From contig OX578146.1 of NCBI GenBank assembly GCA_951213105.1, positions 107,578,697-107,642,696 on the forward strand: a stretch of DNA of 64,000 nt. Direction: 5' to 3'. The notes beneath the pieces are model-generated. The model searched no databases and was not told the origin of the DNA. It saw only the letters and a list, made by a program, of their open reading frames with translations. Numbering within the stretch: position 1 is the stretch's first letter; each line of letters starts with the position of its first letter. The position numbers and the translations under genes were made by a program. Positions 23,001 to 33,168 of the stretch are shown piece after piece. The stretch is from Amaurobius ferox. Its lineage: Eukaryota; Arthropoda; Arachnida; Araneae; Amaurobiidae.

Positions 23001-23243
23001 ATAAACACTGTATTTAAAATTCATACAAATATGTATTCAATAACAATGATTGAGGATTTTACTAATGTTGCATTTAGATATACAAGTCAGGCAACGAAAC
23101 TGCAAGTTTTAAAGGGACTTTCGCTAACCACTAACACAGATAATCATCATTTATTCATGATTCAAATGTTACTAATATTTTTAAATTGTGGCTGATGGTT
23201 TTAAAATTTTTTTTTAATTGTGGTCAAGGTTTAACAAGGAAAG
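20052..23243. other. No recognisable gene
   Basis: It includes a C-rich tract near 21187-21207 and a somewhat more GC-rich stretch at about 21550-22060, where frames of 60-80 codons open on both strands without a recognisable domain. No element ends were identified. Confidence 0.4.
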
Positions 23244-23248
23244 ATAAC

Positions 23249-24927
23249 TATCAGGAAACATTAAAAAAAAGATTGAAAGTGGCCGTGAATGTTTCTGATA
23301 TTAAAAAAAATGATATAGTGGTATAGATTAATATTAAGCTCCTCATTCTCCAATGCTGAAATAAAAGTTAAATTAAAAATTCCGAAAAGAACATAGGCAA
23401 CAAAGAAGAGATTTAAATTGGCCAAAAATTTCATTTATTATTTGTTTATGTATATATATATATATGTAATAAAATAATCCAACAAATATAGTATACAAAT
23501 AGTTGTCAAATGCATAATCTAAATCATACCAATATCATTCAATATTAATATATTGAAACAACAATTACTTTTAACATTACTTTTTGCATTTTCAAATTTT
23601 AACATTATTTATGTTCTTTCTCGTTCTGCGGAGAATTAATTCTATATTTCTAAGATCAAAGTTCAATTACAGCAATTTCTGATGTCACCAAATGACTGGG
23701 GATCTTCCATGATTAATAATAAAAGTTTGTCTTTGTCAATTAATCAGCCTTCAGTGGCTGTTCAGATGTTGTAAAATAAGAAGAGTTTGACTTACGTATA
23801 TTTGAAGCAGTAGCAGGCAATATACCCCTTTTGGTGGTCCAATGGCAGGATTTTCATACATAATAATAATGATGCTTTATGTTGACATGTTTATCTCGAT
23901 TGAACAATTGAAGCAAGGCAGGAATTCATCAAAGGCAACGTATTCAATTAGTTGGGTATTGGTGATCCGTCGTCCGAAGACGAGGCTTAAAGATCAGACG
24001 TCGAATACGAGTCTTAATTCTTCATCATCAGGTTTATTAAATTCGATGAGCAATTGAGTATGTTTTTCTAAAAAAACAAATGGACACATAGTCCGAATGC
24101 TGAGCGTGTCTATAGGTCTCCATGGACCAAAATTAGGAGACAACCTTCATGGTTGAAGAGCAGGGCCAGAGTCTCATATTATGCAAAAATCTGCTCAAAA
24201 AAAGCAAGAGGACCTCAGCGGTCCGGCCCGCAGGCCCGCCGCGTCCAAGAGAGAATTCTTCTCATTCTTATTTTTTACACTTGCCGTCATATTCTCAGTG
24301 GCGCTGTACTATATTCGCGTATGATTGGCCACTCCTGTACATACAATACGTTCCTATTGGATGGTGGCCTCGTCCATGCTAAAAGGTGGGGTGCCGTGTT
24401 GCATACCCCTTTTCGTAGAATTTTTGCCCATCTGTGAAGTTTGCTGAAGTCTTTATTTTAGAGGGTGTAACTTTAGTCAGTAAATTCTTACTGTTGACAG
24501 GAATTATAGCTTCTTCTGAAAACTGCCCATGTCTATCCTGACGGGGCGTACATACAAGTTTTATATTACCAGTGGGAAAATGTTCTCAGCAAGAAAGGAA
24601 AATTTTGACCGTTGTGGTCCTGCTATGTAAAATCTGCACGTGCTCTCTAAAAAAAGGGGGGGGGGGCAAGTATGCTTTCTGGAATCAAACTCCTAAGTTG
24701 CAGCTGTGAGATTGTTTTTCTGCAGATGTGCAAAGAGCGTGAGAAAGTACTCTTTTTGAAAATGGCTATTTTTTGCCTAGCAACTGCCTTAATCTATATT
24801 CCAAAAGGTTTCAAAGCTAAAGTAATTTTAAATAAATAAAAGTTCTAATTCCCATTTCAATTTAAAAAGCATATTAAAATTAGCGTGTAAGTCACATTTA
24901 TAAACAAATGTCATGTTTCTCATGACA
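23249..24927 (-). repeat. 3' LTR
   Basis: A 1,679-bp copy of the LTR at 33169-34849. It would supply transcript cleavage and polyadenylation. The boundary with the interior is clear because identity to the other LTR stops after CTCATGACA at 24927. Confidence 0.95.
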
Positions 24928-27225
24928 TATCCTCCGTAGAGCAGAGAAAGAACATTCGACATCCGTCCTTTAAGTATTTATGAAATTTCAATTCAATCTG
25001 CATTTATAAATTTTTAACATCCTTGACATCACATCATTAATAATAGTAAAATAACAACCATATTCATCACATAAATTATATACATTTTTCTATTCATGTA
25101 ATCATTCTTATATATTCTCAATACTAATCAATTGTTTATCAAAAGGCATAAAGTTATAGTAGAATTCATATGTATATACACTTAAATGTTTGCGCATTGG
25201 TTAAATATGTAATAAACATGAATTTTTCAAATGTAAACAAACAATCAAAATCTCTTTTAAAATATTCAATGTTCAGTAATATGTGCAATTTTATCCAATT
25301 TTGTTGATATATATGTAAAATTATCATTTCTGTTCATCATAACAAATTTACTTCATTCATATTACAAAAAAATATCACCGTAAGGCTAGGATGTGCTACT
25401 CAAATTATGTGCGAAGTGTCAAAACAAGCGAATCCTTTGCGAAATACAAAATCTTCTAACAAATCTCCTTGTCAACAAGCGCCAGAAGCAGTAGCGTCTA
25501 TGTTGCCATGCCAACGCACTCTCTTTGCCCACCTCTGAATGGCCAAGCGGCTGTCAATCAAACTCATTCTCTGACTCGAACTGTCTGCTTCGGAATTGAA
25601 CGAAGATTACGGATTAGCGTAAATCTGAGAAGGGAAAAAGTTTGACGAGACTTTCAAATTTCCGGTCGGTCATACGAAGGCATATTCGCGGCGAAAACCA
25701 ATTTTGATTATCGGTGAACGTGTGCTTTTTCATGACGGAGAGTAGAAGCTTTATGTATAAAATAAGTTTTGCTAATTTTAGAAGGTCTTGCAGACAATCA
25801 GTTTTTGAATTGCAAGCGGGAAAAATTTTGTACACTCGATTTTACTTTAAGCTAGAATTTAATATTTCGAAGTTTTTAAGTAATTTTACCTCTTTTTCGA
25901 ACATATCCTATAATTATCAGGTTTTTCTGATAAGATTACTTGCTTAATTCATTCACAGTATACAGTTTCTATTTACCTGGCCTTCGAATTCTTTTATTCT
26001 GTTATTGCACTTGCGTCTGCTAAATTTTTGCAACATCCTTATGGTGAATACGTGATTTAAATCTCAAGTTATGCACACAAATTTGTTCTTTCATATGTAA
26101 TAGCGTAAAATTCTCAAAATATTAATATACAAATGTTGTTTACCCAAAATTTTTATACTCAAACTCTATATATAGTAAAATAGCATAATAATATATTGCA
26201 CAATTCTCGTATGGTATCAAAGATATGTTCAAAAAAATATACATACAAATATCTGTTCCAATTTTCACAAAATTCTACGTTCAAATGTTACACAAAATAT
26301 ACACTCTCTCAATTTGTAAATTCAATATCTTTCTTTATCAAATGTGTGTATTAATCCATATTTTCTCTCACATTTTATTTTTATCGATAGCTATCGTTAT
26401 CTTTCTATACATAATTGTTCATCGTAATTCATTCCTTCATTTTTATCACTTTCGTTCATATGAGCTCATTTTGTTCCGAGTTATTCCAATTTTTAATGTA
26501 ATTGTTTTCTTTCCTCAATACATAACTTTTAGTTTCTTATTCCCTTTATTCTCTCACTTTCATCAATTTCTCCAAAAAATTTCAAAAATGTTTGTGTATT
26601 GCAATAAAAAGTGTATGTTTAATTTCTGCAAATGATGATACTTTTGAGTTTCGTCTCTGGACCTCCTCCCATGTTAAAGAAAAAAAAACATTCAGCAACA
26701 GATTCCTTACCACAATGCATCAATTAGCACTTAACTATTAGAGAAAAGAGAATCAAGCGAATGCTTGGTGATCACTCAAGCATGTCTTACTTGATAATTA
26801 GATTTTCCTAATTGCCTACCGGCACACAAAATTTATCTAAAAAAAAATTCTAAATAAAAGTTCCCAGTGAATTAAGTGCACGAATGTATACAGTGTTGCA
26901 ATTCTAATCTCAAAAGGGTTTACAGCAAAACTGTAGCTGCACAGCCAAAAAAAGTATTATTCAATTTTATTGATGTGTTTTATTTGCAAAGTGAAGCCTT
27001 GAATTTTAAAGAAAATTTTCATGTAATTCTAATTTATGATTATCCTTTAAGTACATAATTTTACTCACATTCCAATATTAACTACTAACGTTAGATTTAT
27101 TTAAGCAAAATATTATGGCAAAAGAAAATAAATTTCTTATAATTGCAATTCACGCCAGCATGAAGTACAAAGTTCTCCATTCTATGTCGTCACATATAGA
27201 AGATGGTTGCCAAATGTTTTGAGTT
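24928..27225 (-). other. Long 3' region of the LTR element, no env
   Basis: 2.3 kb between the Gag-Pol stop and the 3' LTR. The longest minus-strand frame is about 73 codons (25835-25614) with no envelope-like features. The last bases before the LTR on the minus strand read CTACGGAGGATA, a short polypurine-like end suitable for plus-strand priming. The part at 26050-26640 is strongly purine/A-rich on the element strand. Confidence 0.7.
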
Positions 27226-30200
27226 TTAATTGTTCACTTCAGTGTTTTCTTTCAGATGTGTTTTAATCTTAGGCACTACGAATAATTTGTCAAAATGTAC
27301 TTTTATAGTTTTCTCTTCATTTTCAATAATTGCATTTTTATTTCTTATGATTCTTTTTATCGTGTATGGACCTGAAAATTTTGGTTTTAGAGGTGCTGCA
27401 GGTATAAAATTTTTTAAATATACAGTGTCACCAATTTTTAGTTCGTATGATCTTGCAGCTTTAAAATATTTCTTTTGCGTTGAATTGGCTTCTGCCTGAT
27501 TTTTGTAAACTTTTTGGATTATCTCTTGATGTGCTTTCTTAGCTTCCTCTACAAATTGCTTCAAGGTTAAATTAGTGTATTTAGTATCCATATGCATATC
27601 AAAAGGTGTTCTCACTTCACGGTTGAAAAAAATTTGTGCTGGAGTATATCCTGTAATAATGTGTTTTGAATTATTATATTCATTTTTGAAAACTAGAATT
27701 TGCTTGTCCCAGTTGAATGACTCATTAGCTAAGCATGCGATGGAATTTTTGAGTAAAAAGTGACATTTTTCTAATAATCCATTGCTCATTGGTCGATATA
27801 AACTGCTGCGATGGTGGGAAATGTTCATATCCTTCAGGAAGTCTGTGAATTCCTTAGCAGTAAACTGCGACCCGTTATCTGAGATAAGGATTTTGGGGGC
27901 ACCAAACCTGCTAATATACTGAGACAGTACATTAATTATACTCTGTGCAGTTATGGATCTTACTGGTATTGCTTCCAGATACCTGCTTAGGTGGTCGACA
28001 ATGGTCACAATGTAATGGTGTTGACCAGATGATCTAACGAGCTTTCCAACCAAGTCTATAGCTATTTGCTCTCCTACTTGTATGTTTTTGTTCTGTAATT
28101 GAATTTCTTGTCTTTTGATTTGTTTAGATTTAAATTTAAGGCATCTCTCACAATTTAAGCAAAAATTCTTAGTGTCTGAGAACATTCCACTCCAAAAGTA
28201 AAGTCTTTTGATTTTGTTGTAAGTCTTGCTTATGCCAAAGTGGGCAACGTGAGCAGCTTGTATAGTAATTCTTTGTAAACTTCTTGGAATTACAATTTTT
28301 ATTGCATTAGGTGCTTTGCTTTTAGCTTTAAGTTTGAATTTTAATAGATTATCATTTGAGTCAATTTTATAATTCTCATATCTTGAGTTCAAATCATTAT
28401 CTTCCAATATTTTTCTTATTTTGCTTAATTTCTTATCCTTTAATTGTTCTCTTAATATATTCTCATGTTTTAATTTATTTTCAGTTTCAAATATATGGTT
28501 AATTAATTCATTTACTGTGTTTTGTTGAAATATTTCTCTGGACATATAATCAGCGGGGTTATCTTTTCCTTGGATGTACTTTACTTTGAATTTGAAGGAT
28601 TGCAGAAAAAGTAACCATCTGCTCTCTATATCATTAGCTTTTTCCAATGCTAAATGATAAGATAATGCCTTTGCATCGCTTTGGATTTCAAATTCTGCAC
28701 CAACCAAGTAATCCTGGAAATGTTTCACTCCCTCATAAATTGCAAGCAGTTCTCTTTTTATACTAGGATATCTCGATTCTGTATCTCTGAGTTTTCTCGA
28801 GAAAAATTTTACAGGGTGCATTTGTCCATTATACTCCTGAGATAGAATGGCAGATACGGCCTGTAATGAGGCATCACAAATTAGAACAAAAGGTTTTTTG
28901 AAGTTGGCATTCTTGACTATAGGCTCTTTTAAAATTATGTTTTGTAGATTTTCTAGTGCTTCCTGGCATTCTTGAGACCAAATAAATTTTTTACTTTTTT
29001 TTGTTAAATTAATTAGAGGTTGCACAATACCTGCATAATTATCAATCAGTGATCTAAAATAGTTAGTCATGCCTAAAAGAGTTTTGACTTGTTTAGCTGA
29101 CTTTGGCACTGGAAAATTTTGAATCTTTTGAATATTTTTATCAGAAGGTGAATATCCTCTATTATTAATTTTGAATCCTAAGTATTCTATCTCTGACTTG
29201 AAAAGTTGCACTTTCTTTGGATCGAGTGTCAAGTTGTAGGATATCAACCTGTTGAACACTAATTGTAGGGTTTCGAGTACTTGTTGAAAAGTATCGCCTG
29301 CGACAATTATGTCGTCCAAGAAATATCTTACTCCTTTATCTCTTATATCACCCAGGCATTTATGTATTAATTTTGCAAAGTAGCTAGTGCTGTTAGCAGT
29401 CCCGAAAGGAAGTCTTGTAGGTGAAAAATTACCCCACTCTGTTGTGAAGCTGAGTAGGTTTTTGTCAACATCTCTTAATTTGATTTGGAAGAATGCACTT
29501 TTAAGGTCCAGAACACAGTATAACTTCTTGCCTGATACTTCTTGCAGTATGTCGTGTATTTGGTCTACTGCAAAGTGATATTTTACTAGGTAACTATTTA
29601 GTAATCTGTAATCTATTGTCATTCTAAGCTTCTGATTCTCTGGTTTGTCTGATTTACTTGAATCTTTCTTTCTGATAAATAAGGCGGGAAATGCTACATT
29701 GCTGGTAGTCTCCTCAATAATGCCATTCTTCAGTAAATTTTGGATTTCTTTGTATGCTATGCTCTTTAGTAAATGTGGTACTTTATATGGCTTACATTGA
29801 ATCGGATATTGATTTAGGACATGAAATTCAGGTACCACTTTTTCTGTACAGCCTAAAGTGTCATAATTTTTTGAAAAGGCGGCTGAATTTTGTTTCAGCA
29901 TTCTCTGTACAATTGCTTTTTGCTTCTTGTCTAAATGATCTAAATTGAAGTCCTCTGTAGAAAATTGCTCTTCTCTTAATTTTAAAATTTGTTCGTGGGT
30001 TAAAGCATTGACTGTTTCAATATTTGTCTTCATTTCATTATTTTGTGCATTATTGACAATTTCAAAATTTTTTGAAATGTTAGCTAATTTTGTTTCTTTA
30101 CTAACAGTCACTGGTTTATTTGAGTTGTTAGTTATAAAAATAAATAGTTTGTTGTCATTATTGCTCTTAATTATACCTCTCTCTACTTCAATTTCTAAGT

Positions 30201-32412
30201 AATTCACATAAGGTTCTATTAAAAATTCAGTGTTTGCTTTGATAGATTTCTTGCTTTTGACCTCGACGATTTCTGTTGTAAAAGGTTCAAGTTTTGTTTT
30301 GCTCACCAAAGTAATCGAATTATCTGCCTTCTGTTTGCTTTTAATCTGTTTTCTTGAATTCTGTTGTTTATTTGCATTTTGAATTTGACTGTTACTATTT
30401 ACATTTTCTCTATTCTCAAATTCTGTATTAGATTCTGCATTCTGGTTATTTACAATATTTTGATTTTGACTATGTTTACAATATCTGATGTTGTCATCTA
30501 CTTGGATCTTATTTACATTATTAATTTCTTCTGCTATTCCCAATTGAAATTCACAGTTTGGCATGATTAATTTATTGCTGGACATATCTAATATAATTTT
30601 GTTTATTTTCAAAAAGTCAAATCCTAAAATCATATCATATGTGGTGTACCAAGAGTCATTTGTGATAAAAAAAGTGTTTTTGAAATGTTTCTTATTAATT
30701 TTAAATCCTAATTCTATGGCATGTCTGAATGGAATTTTTGATCCGTTAATTGCATGTATAGATACACATTTAGAAAGATATTTGATTTTCATTCCTGATT
30801 CTTTGATTCTTTCAAAAAGGATATTACTTATCAAACAGATTGTAGATCCTGAATCTATCATTGCATTTGCTTTAAAGTTATTTATTGAAATTTGCAGTAG
30901 AGGTAATTTGTTTACTTGCAGTAATGTTTCATTAGTTGCACATGAAGCTATTGTTTCTTCGATGTGACTCTGTGTCTGTGTATCTCTGTCCACATTAGCA
31001 TTTTGAGTTTGTGTGTGTTTATTAACATTGCATTTTTCAGTTTGTACTGATTTATTTATTTTAGTATTTCGAGTTTGAATAGATTTGTCACATTTTGTTT
31101 TAAAATTATGTTTGTTGTATCTTACATTTTGAATGTTTTTATTTCTCTGCATGTTATGATATCTTACACCCATTTCACTGGAAGACAAACGGGACGTTGA
31201 GTTAAAGTGCTCATTTATCGCCTTCCCCTGAGAAAATCCTGTTGCTGATTGCCTTGTTCTAAAAAAATGTTGTTGGTTGTTATAATTTTGTGCTCCTCTC
31301 CTTGAATTTTGCTGATAATTTGAATTGGATGTAAAATTTTGTTGTTGATAATTTTGGTTTCTATCATTACTCCTTTGATAATAATTCCTCTGATTGCTAT
31401 TATTCCTTCTATAGTAATTGTTTCCTCTATAATAATTGTTTCCTCTATAAAAATTGTTTCCTCTGTGTGGGTGACTTCTAAAAGTATTCTGACTGCCCCT
31501 CTGTTGACTGTTTTGCTCTCTTATCATATTTTTATAATGATGGCAATCAATGGTAATGTGATTCTGATTACACATTGAGCAAACAATGTTTTTATTTTCT
31601 GCATTACTGTTACCTTCTCCTAAATTCTCTTGTGTTTTGCTTTGATTCTGATTCCTTGTTTTCAGAGCGTTAACCTCTGCTATCAGGTTTTGAATTAAAA
31701 AATTTGTGGAGTCTTGCTGCTCTCTGATTTCATTTATATGTGGCATTTCTGAAGTATTTATATTATTTATTTTTTGCTCTTCCTCTAATACTTTCTCTAT
31801 TGTTCTTGCAATATTTAATGCTTCTAAAAATGTGGAGGGTCCTCTTTTTTTTGTTTCTATTTTGATATCATTTCTTAGTGCGTCCAAAAATTTTGTCATT
31901 TTAAGGTTATCTATGAATTTTGATATTTCTGAATCATTTTTGTTTAGTGATTTAGTATACTTTGCAGTGGCATTCTCAACTGCTTCAGCTATTTCGTTGA
32001 TAGATTGCCTAGGTCCCTGAGATATTGCTTGAAATTCCTGCTGCAAATCTGCGAAATTTTGTGTCTTTTTGAATTTTAGAGTCAATTTATTTTTAAATTC
32101 CTCATAATTACTAGTACTGGCTATTTCTTGATTATTGATAATAAATTGCAGTGCTTTGCCTGCTATTAAAGTTTTGATTATGATTAATTTGTTGCTGCTG
32201 TCCCATTGGGCAATTTGAGCAATCTCTTCAAACTGTTTGAAGAAGAAATCTATATCTTCCTCTGCTTCACCATTAAATTTCTTTAAAAGTTGCAAAAGTG
32301 ACATGTTTGCAAAATTTTTGTTTCCTTGCATGGAATTTACTAATTTTTGGACTTGTTGTCTAAGTTTTTTGTTTTCACTGTCGTTATCTTTGTTTTTATC
32401 GTTAGCTTCCAT
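27226..32412 (-). CDS. gag-pol: Gag-Pol polyprotein of Ty3/gypsy element
   Basis: An uninterrupted 1,728-residue frame encoding all replication functions of the element. The first ATG is at 32412; the open frame starts eight codons earlier at a non-ATG codon. Residues from that ATG: Gag core about 30-200; Cys-His knuckle C278-x2-C-x3-H285-x4-C290 (one residue shorter than the usual x4); RGNNYY-type repeats about 315-345; four 11-residue repeats 442-485 with KSIQT, KSVQT, KHTQT and RDTQT; protease with DSG (D520) and ILG; an Asn/Gln-rich linker; reverse transcriptase with D969 and YFLDD (1030-1034); RNase H with D1180, E1221, D1246; integrase zinc-binding HHCC (second pair C1421, C1424), catalytic D1453, D1512, E1548 (35 residues between the last two), and GPY at 1681. 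Gag and Pol are fused without a frameshift, so processing or another mechanism must set their ratio. No inactivating change was seen. Confidence 0.97.
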   Translation of the reverse strand: MEANDKNKDNDSENKKLRQQVQKLVNSMQGNKNFANMSLLQLLKKFNGEAEEDIDFFFKQFEEIAQIAQWDSSNKLIIIKTLIAGKALQFIINNQEIASTSNYEEFKNKLTLKFKKTQNFADLQQEFQAISQGPRQSINEIAEAVENATAKYTKSLNKNDSEISKFIDNLKMTKFLDALRNDIKIETKKRGPSTFLEALNIARTIEKVLEEEQKINNINTSEMPHINEIREQQDSTNFLIQNLIAEVNALKTRNQNQSKTQENLGEGNSNAENKNIVCSMCNQNHITIDCHHYKNMIREQNSQQRGSQNTFRSHPHRGNNFYRGNNYYRGNNYYRRNNSNQRNYYQRSNDRNQNYQQQNFTSNSNYQQNSRRGAQNYNNQQHFFRTRQSATGFSQGKAINEHFNSTSRLSSSEMGVRYHNMQRNKNIQNVRYNKHNFKTKCDKSIQTRNTKINKSVQTEKCNVNKHTQTQNANVDRDTQTQSHIEETIASCATNETLLQVNKLPLLQISINNFKANAMIDSGSTICLISNILFERIKESGMKIKYLSKCVSIHAINGSKIPFRHAIELGFKINKKHFKNTFFITNDSWYTTYDMILGFDFLKINKIILDMSSNKLIMPNCEFQLGIAEEINNVNKIQVDDNIRYCKHSQNQNIVNNQNAESNTEFENRENVNSNSQIQNANKQQNSRKQIKSKQKADNSITLVSKTKLEPFTTEIVEVKSKKSIKANTEFLIEPYVNYLEIEVERGIIKSNNDNKLFIFITNNSNKPVTVSKETKLANISKNFEIVNNAQNNEMKTNIETVNALTHEQILKLREEQFSTEDFNLDHLDKKQKAIVQRMLKQNSAAFSKNYDTLGCTEKVVPEFHVLNQYPIQCKPYKVPHLLKSIAYKEIQNLLKNGIIEETTSNVAFPALFIRKKDSSKSDKPENQKLRMTIDYRLLNSYLVKYHFAVDQIHDILQEVSGKKLYCVLDLKSAFFQIKLRDVDKNLLSFTTEWGNFSPTRLPFGTANSTSYFAKLIHKCLGDIRDKGVRYFLDDIIVAGDTFQQVLETLQLVFNRLISYNLTLDPKKVQLFKSEIEYLGFKINNRGYSPSDKNIQKIQNFPVPKSAKQVKTLLGMTNYFRSLIDNYAGIVQPLINLTKKSKKFIWSQECQEALENLQNIILKEPIVKNANFKKPFVLICDASLQAVSAILSQEYNGQMHPVKFFSRKLRDTESRYPSIKRELLAIYEGVKHFQDYLVGAEFEIQSDAKALSYHLALEKANDIESRWLLFLQSFKFKVKYIQGKDNPADYMSREIFQQNTVNELINHIFETENKLKHENILREQLKDKKLSKIRKILEDNDLNSRYENYKIDSNDNLLKFKLKAKSKAPNAIKIVIPRSLQRITIQAAHVAHFGISKTYNKIKRLYFWSGMFSDTKNFCLNCERCLKFKSKQIKRQEIQLQNKNIQVGEQIAIDLVGKLVRSSGQHHYIVTIVDHLSRYLEAIPVRSITAQSIINVLSQYISRFGAPKILISDNGSQFTAKEFTDFLKDMNISHHRSSLYRPMSNGLLEKCHFLLKNSIACLANESFNWDKQILVFKNEYNNSKHIITGYTPAQIFFNREVRTPFDMHMDTKYTNLTLKQFVEEAKKAHQEIIQKVYKNQAEANSTQKKYFKAARSYELKIGDTVYLKNFIPAAPLKPKFSGPYTIKRIIRNKNAIIENEEKTIKVHFDKLFVVPKIKTHLKENTEVNN

Positions 32413-33052
32413 TTTGTCACTATAAATTAGATCCAAAGTTATTTATTTGAAGCTTGTCTTATTCAGATATCCCCCAAAATGCATATAAAACAGTATACAC
32501 AGTATAAAATAAAATTTGCAAAGATGTAAAATATCAAATATCAGAATTTGTGCAATATCAATTATAAAATAAGTATCTACTGTAAGATATTTTTTGTACT
32601 ATCATACATATAAATACACTTCTGTTAAATTCCACATAGTACAAACAATTCAGTTACTGCGTTTATTTGATAAATATCTATTTTCAATTTTACTATAATT
32701 ATCATTTGAGTTAGAGTACTCTAATCTGTCCAATTTACCATAATTTTTTGATCTAATATTTGCATTTATTGTATACTTTTAAATGTATATTTAAGTGATT
32801 TTATGATTCATCCTTTTATGCTATCACTGAGTGTTGCTTCACTCTTTCTTAACATTTTTTTTTTTTACCAACTTATTTTTTTTTTTATTATTATTATCAT
32901 TATTAATTGCAACAAAAATTTATTTAACTGGTTCACACTCTTGTTGCCTACTTAAATTATTAATTTTGACCTCATCATTATTTATTGCCTTCTTACATTT
33001 AGTTTACAGTACAATTTCCTTTTAAACCAATTTTAAAATTCCAGTCAAAATA

Positions 33053-33168
33053 TCAGCAGGGTGCAAATAAATTTGGATCCAGGTTTGACTGGTCACGAGC
33101 ACCAAAAATAATTCAGCAGGGTGCAAATAATTTTGACTCCAGGTTCGACTGGTCACGAGCACCAAAAA
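33053..33168. repeat. Tandem duplication containing the primer-binding site
   Basis: Two head-to-tail copies, about 60 bp apart, each beginning TCAGCAGGGTGCAAATAA and ending GGTCACGAGCACCAAAAATA. Only the copy next to the LTR (33113-33168) is correctly placed for priming. The inner copy (33053-33112) differs at a few bases, for example GGTTTGACT for GGTTCGACT. Confidence 0.9.
33142..33164 (-). promoter_or_regulatory. Primer-binding site, tRNA-His-like
   Basis: Four nt inside the 5' LTR the minus strand reads TGGTGCTCGTGACCAGTCGA, starting with the TGG expected opposite a tRNA CCA end. The plus-strand text GGTCACGAGCACCA closely resembles the 3' end of tRNA-His (GGTCACGGCACCA), with one extra A. 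Complementarity continues into a T-arm-like GGTTCGA. The primer identity is an inference. Confidence 0.6.

Noticed and set aside
24012..24042. Second hammerhead motif in the gypsy LTR (minus-strand CCTGATGATG followed by TTCGACGTC)
   Set aside because: The GAAA core is missing and helix II cannot form cleanly, so there is no support.
23842..24437. Small plus-strand genes in the LTRs
   Set aside because: They are duplicated exactly in both LTRs only because the LTRs are identical; there is no domain and they are antisense to the element.
25614..27225. Envelope gene downstream of Gag-Pol
   Set aside because: No minus-strand frame longer than about 73 codons, and no signal peptide or membrane segment is visible.
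29387..32425. Plus-strand frames of 60-134 codons opposite Gag-Pol
   Set aside because: They are antisense shadows of the intact coding frame with no independent features.
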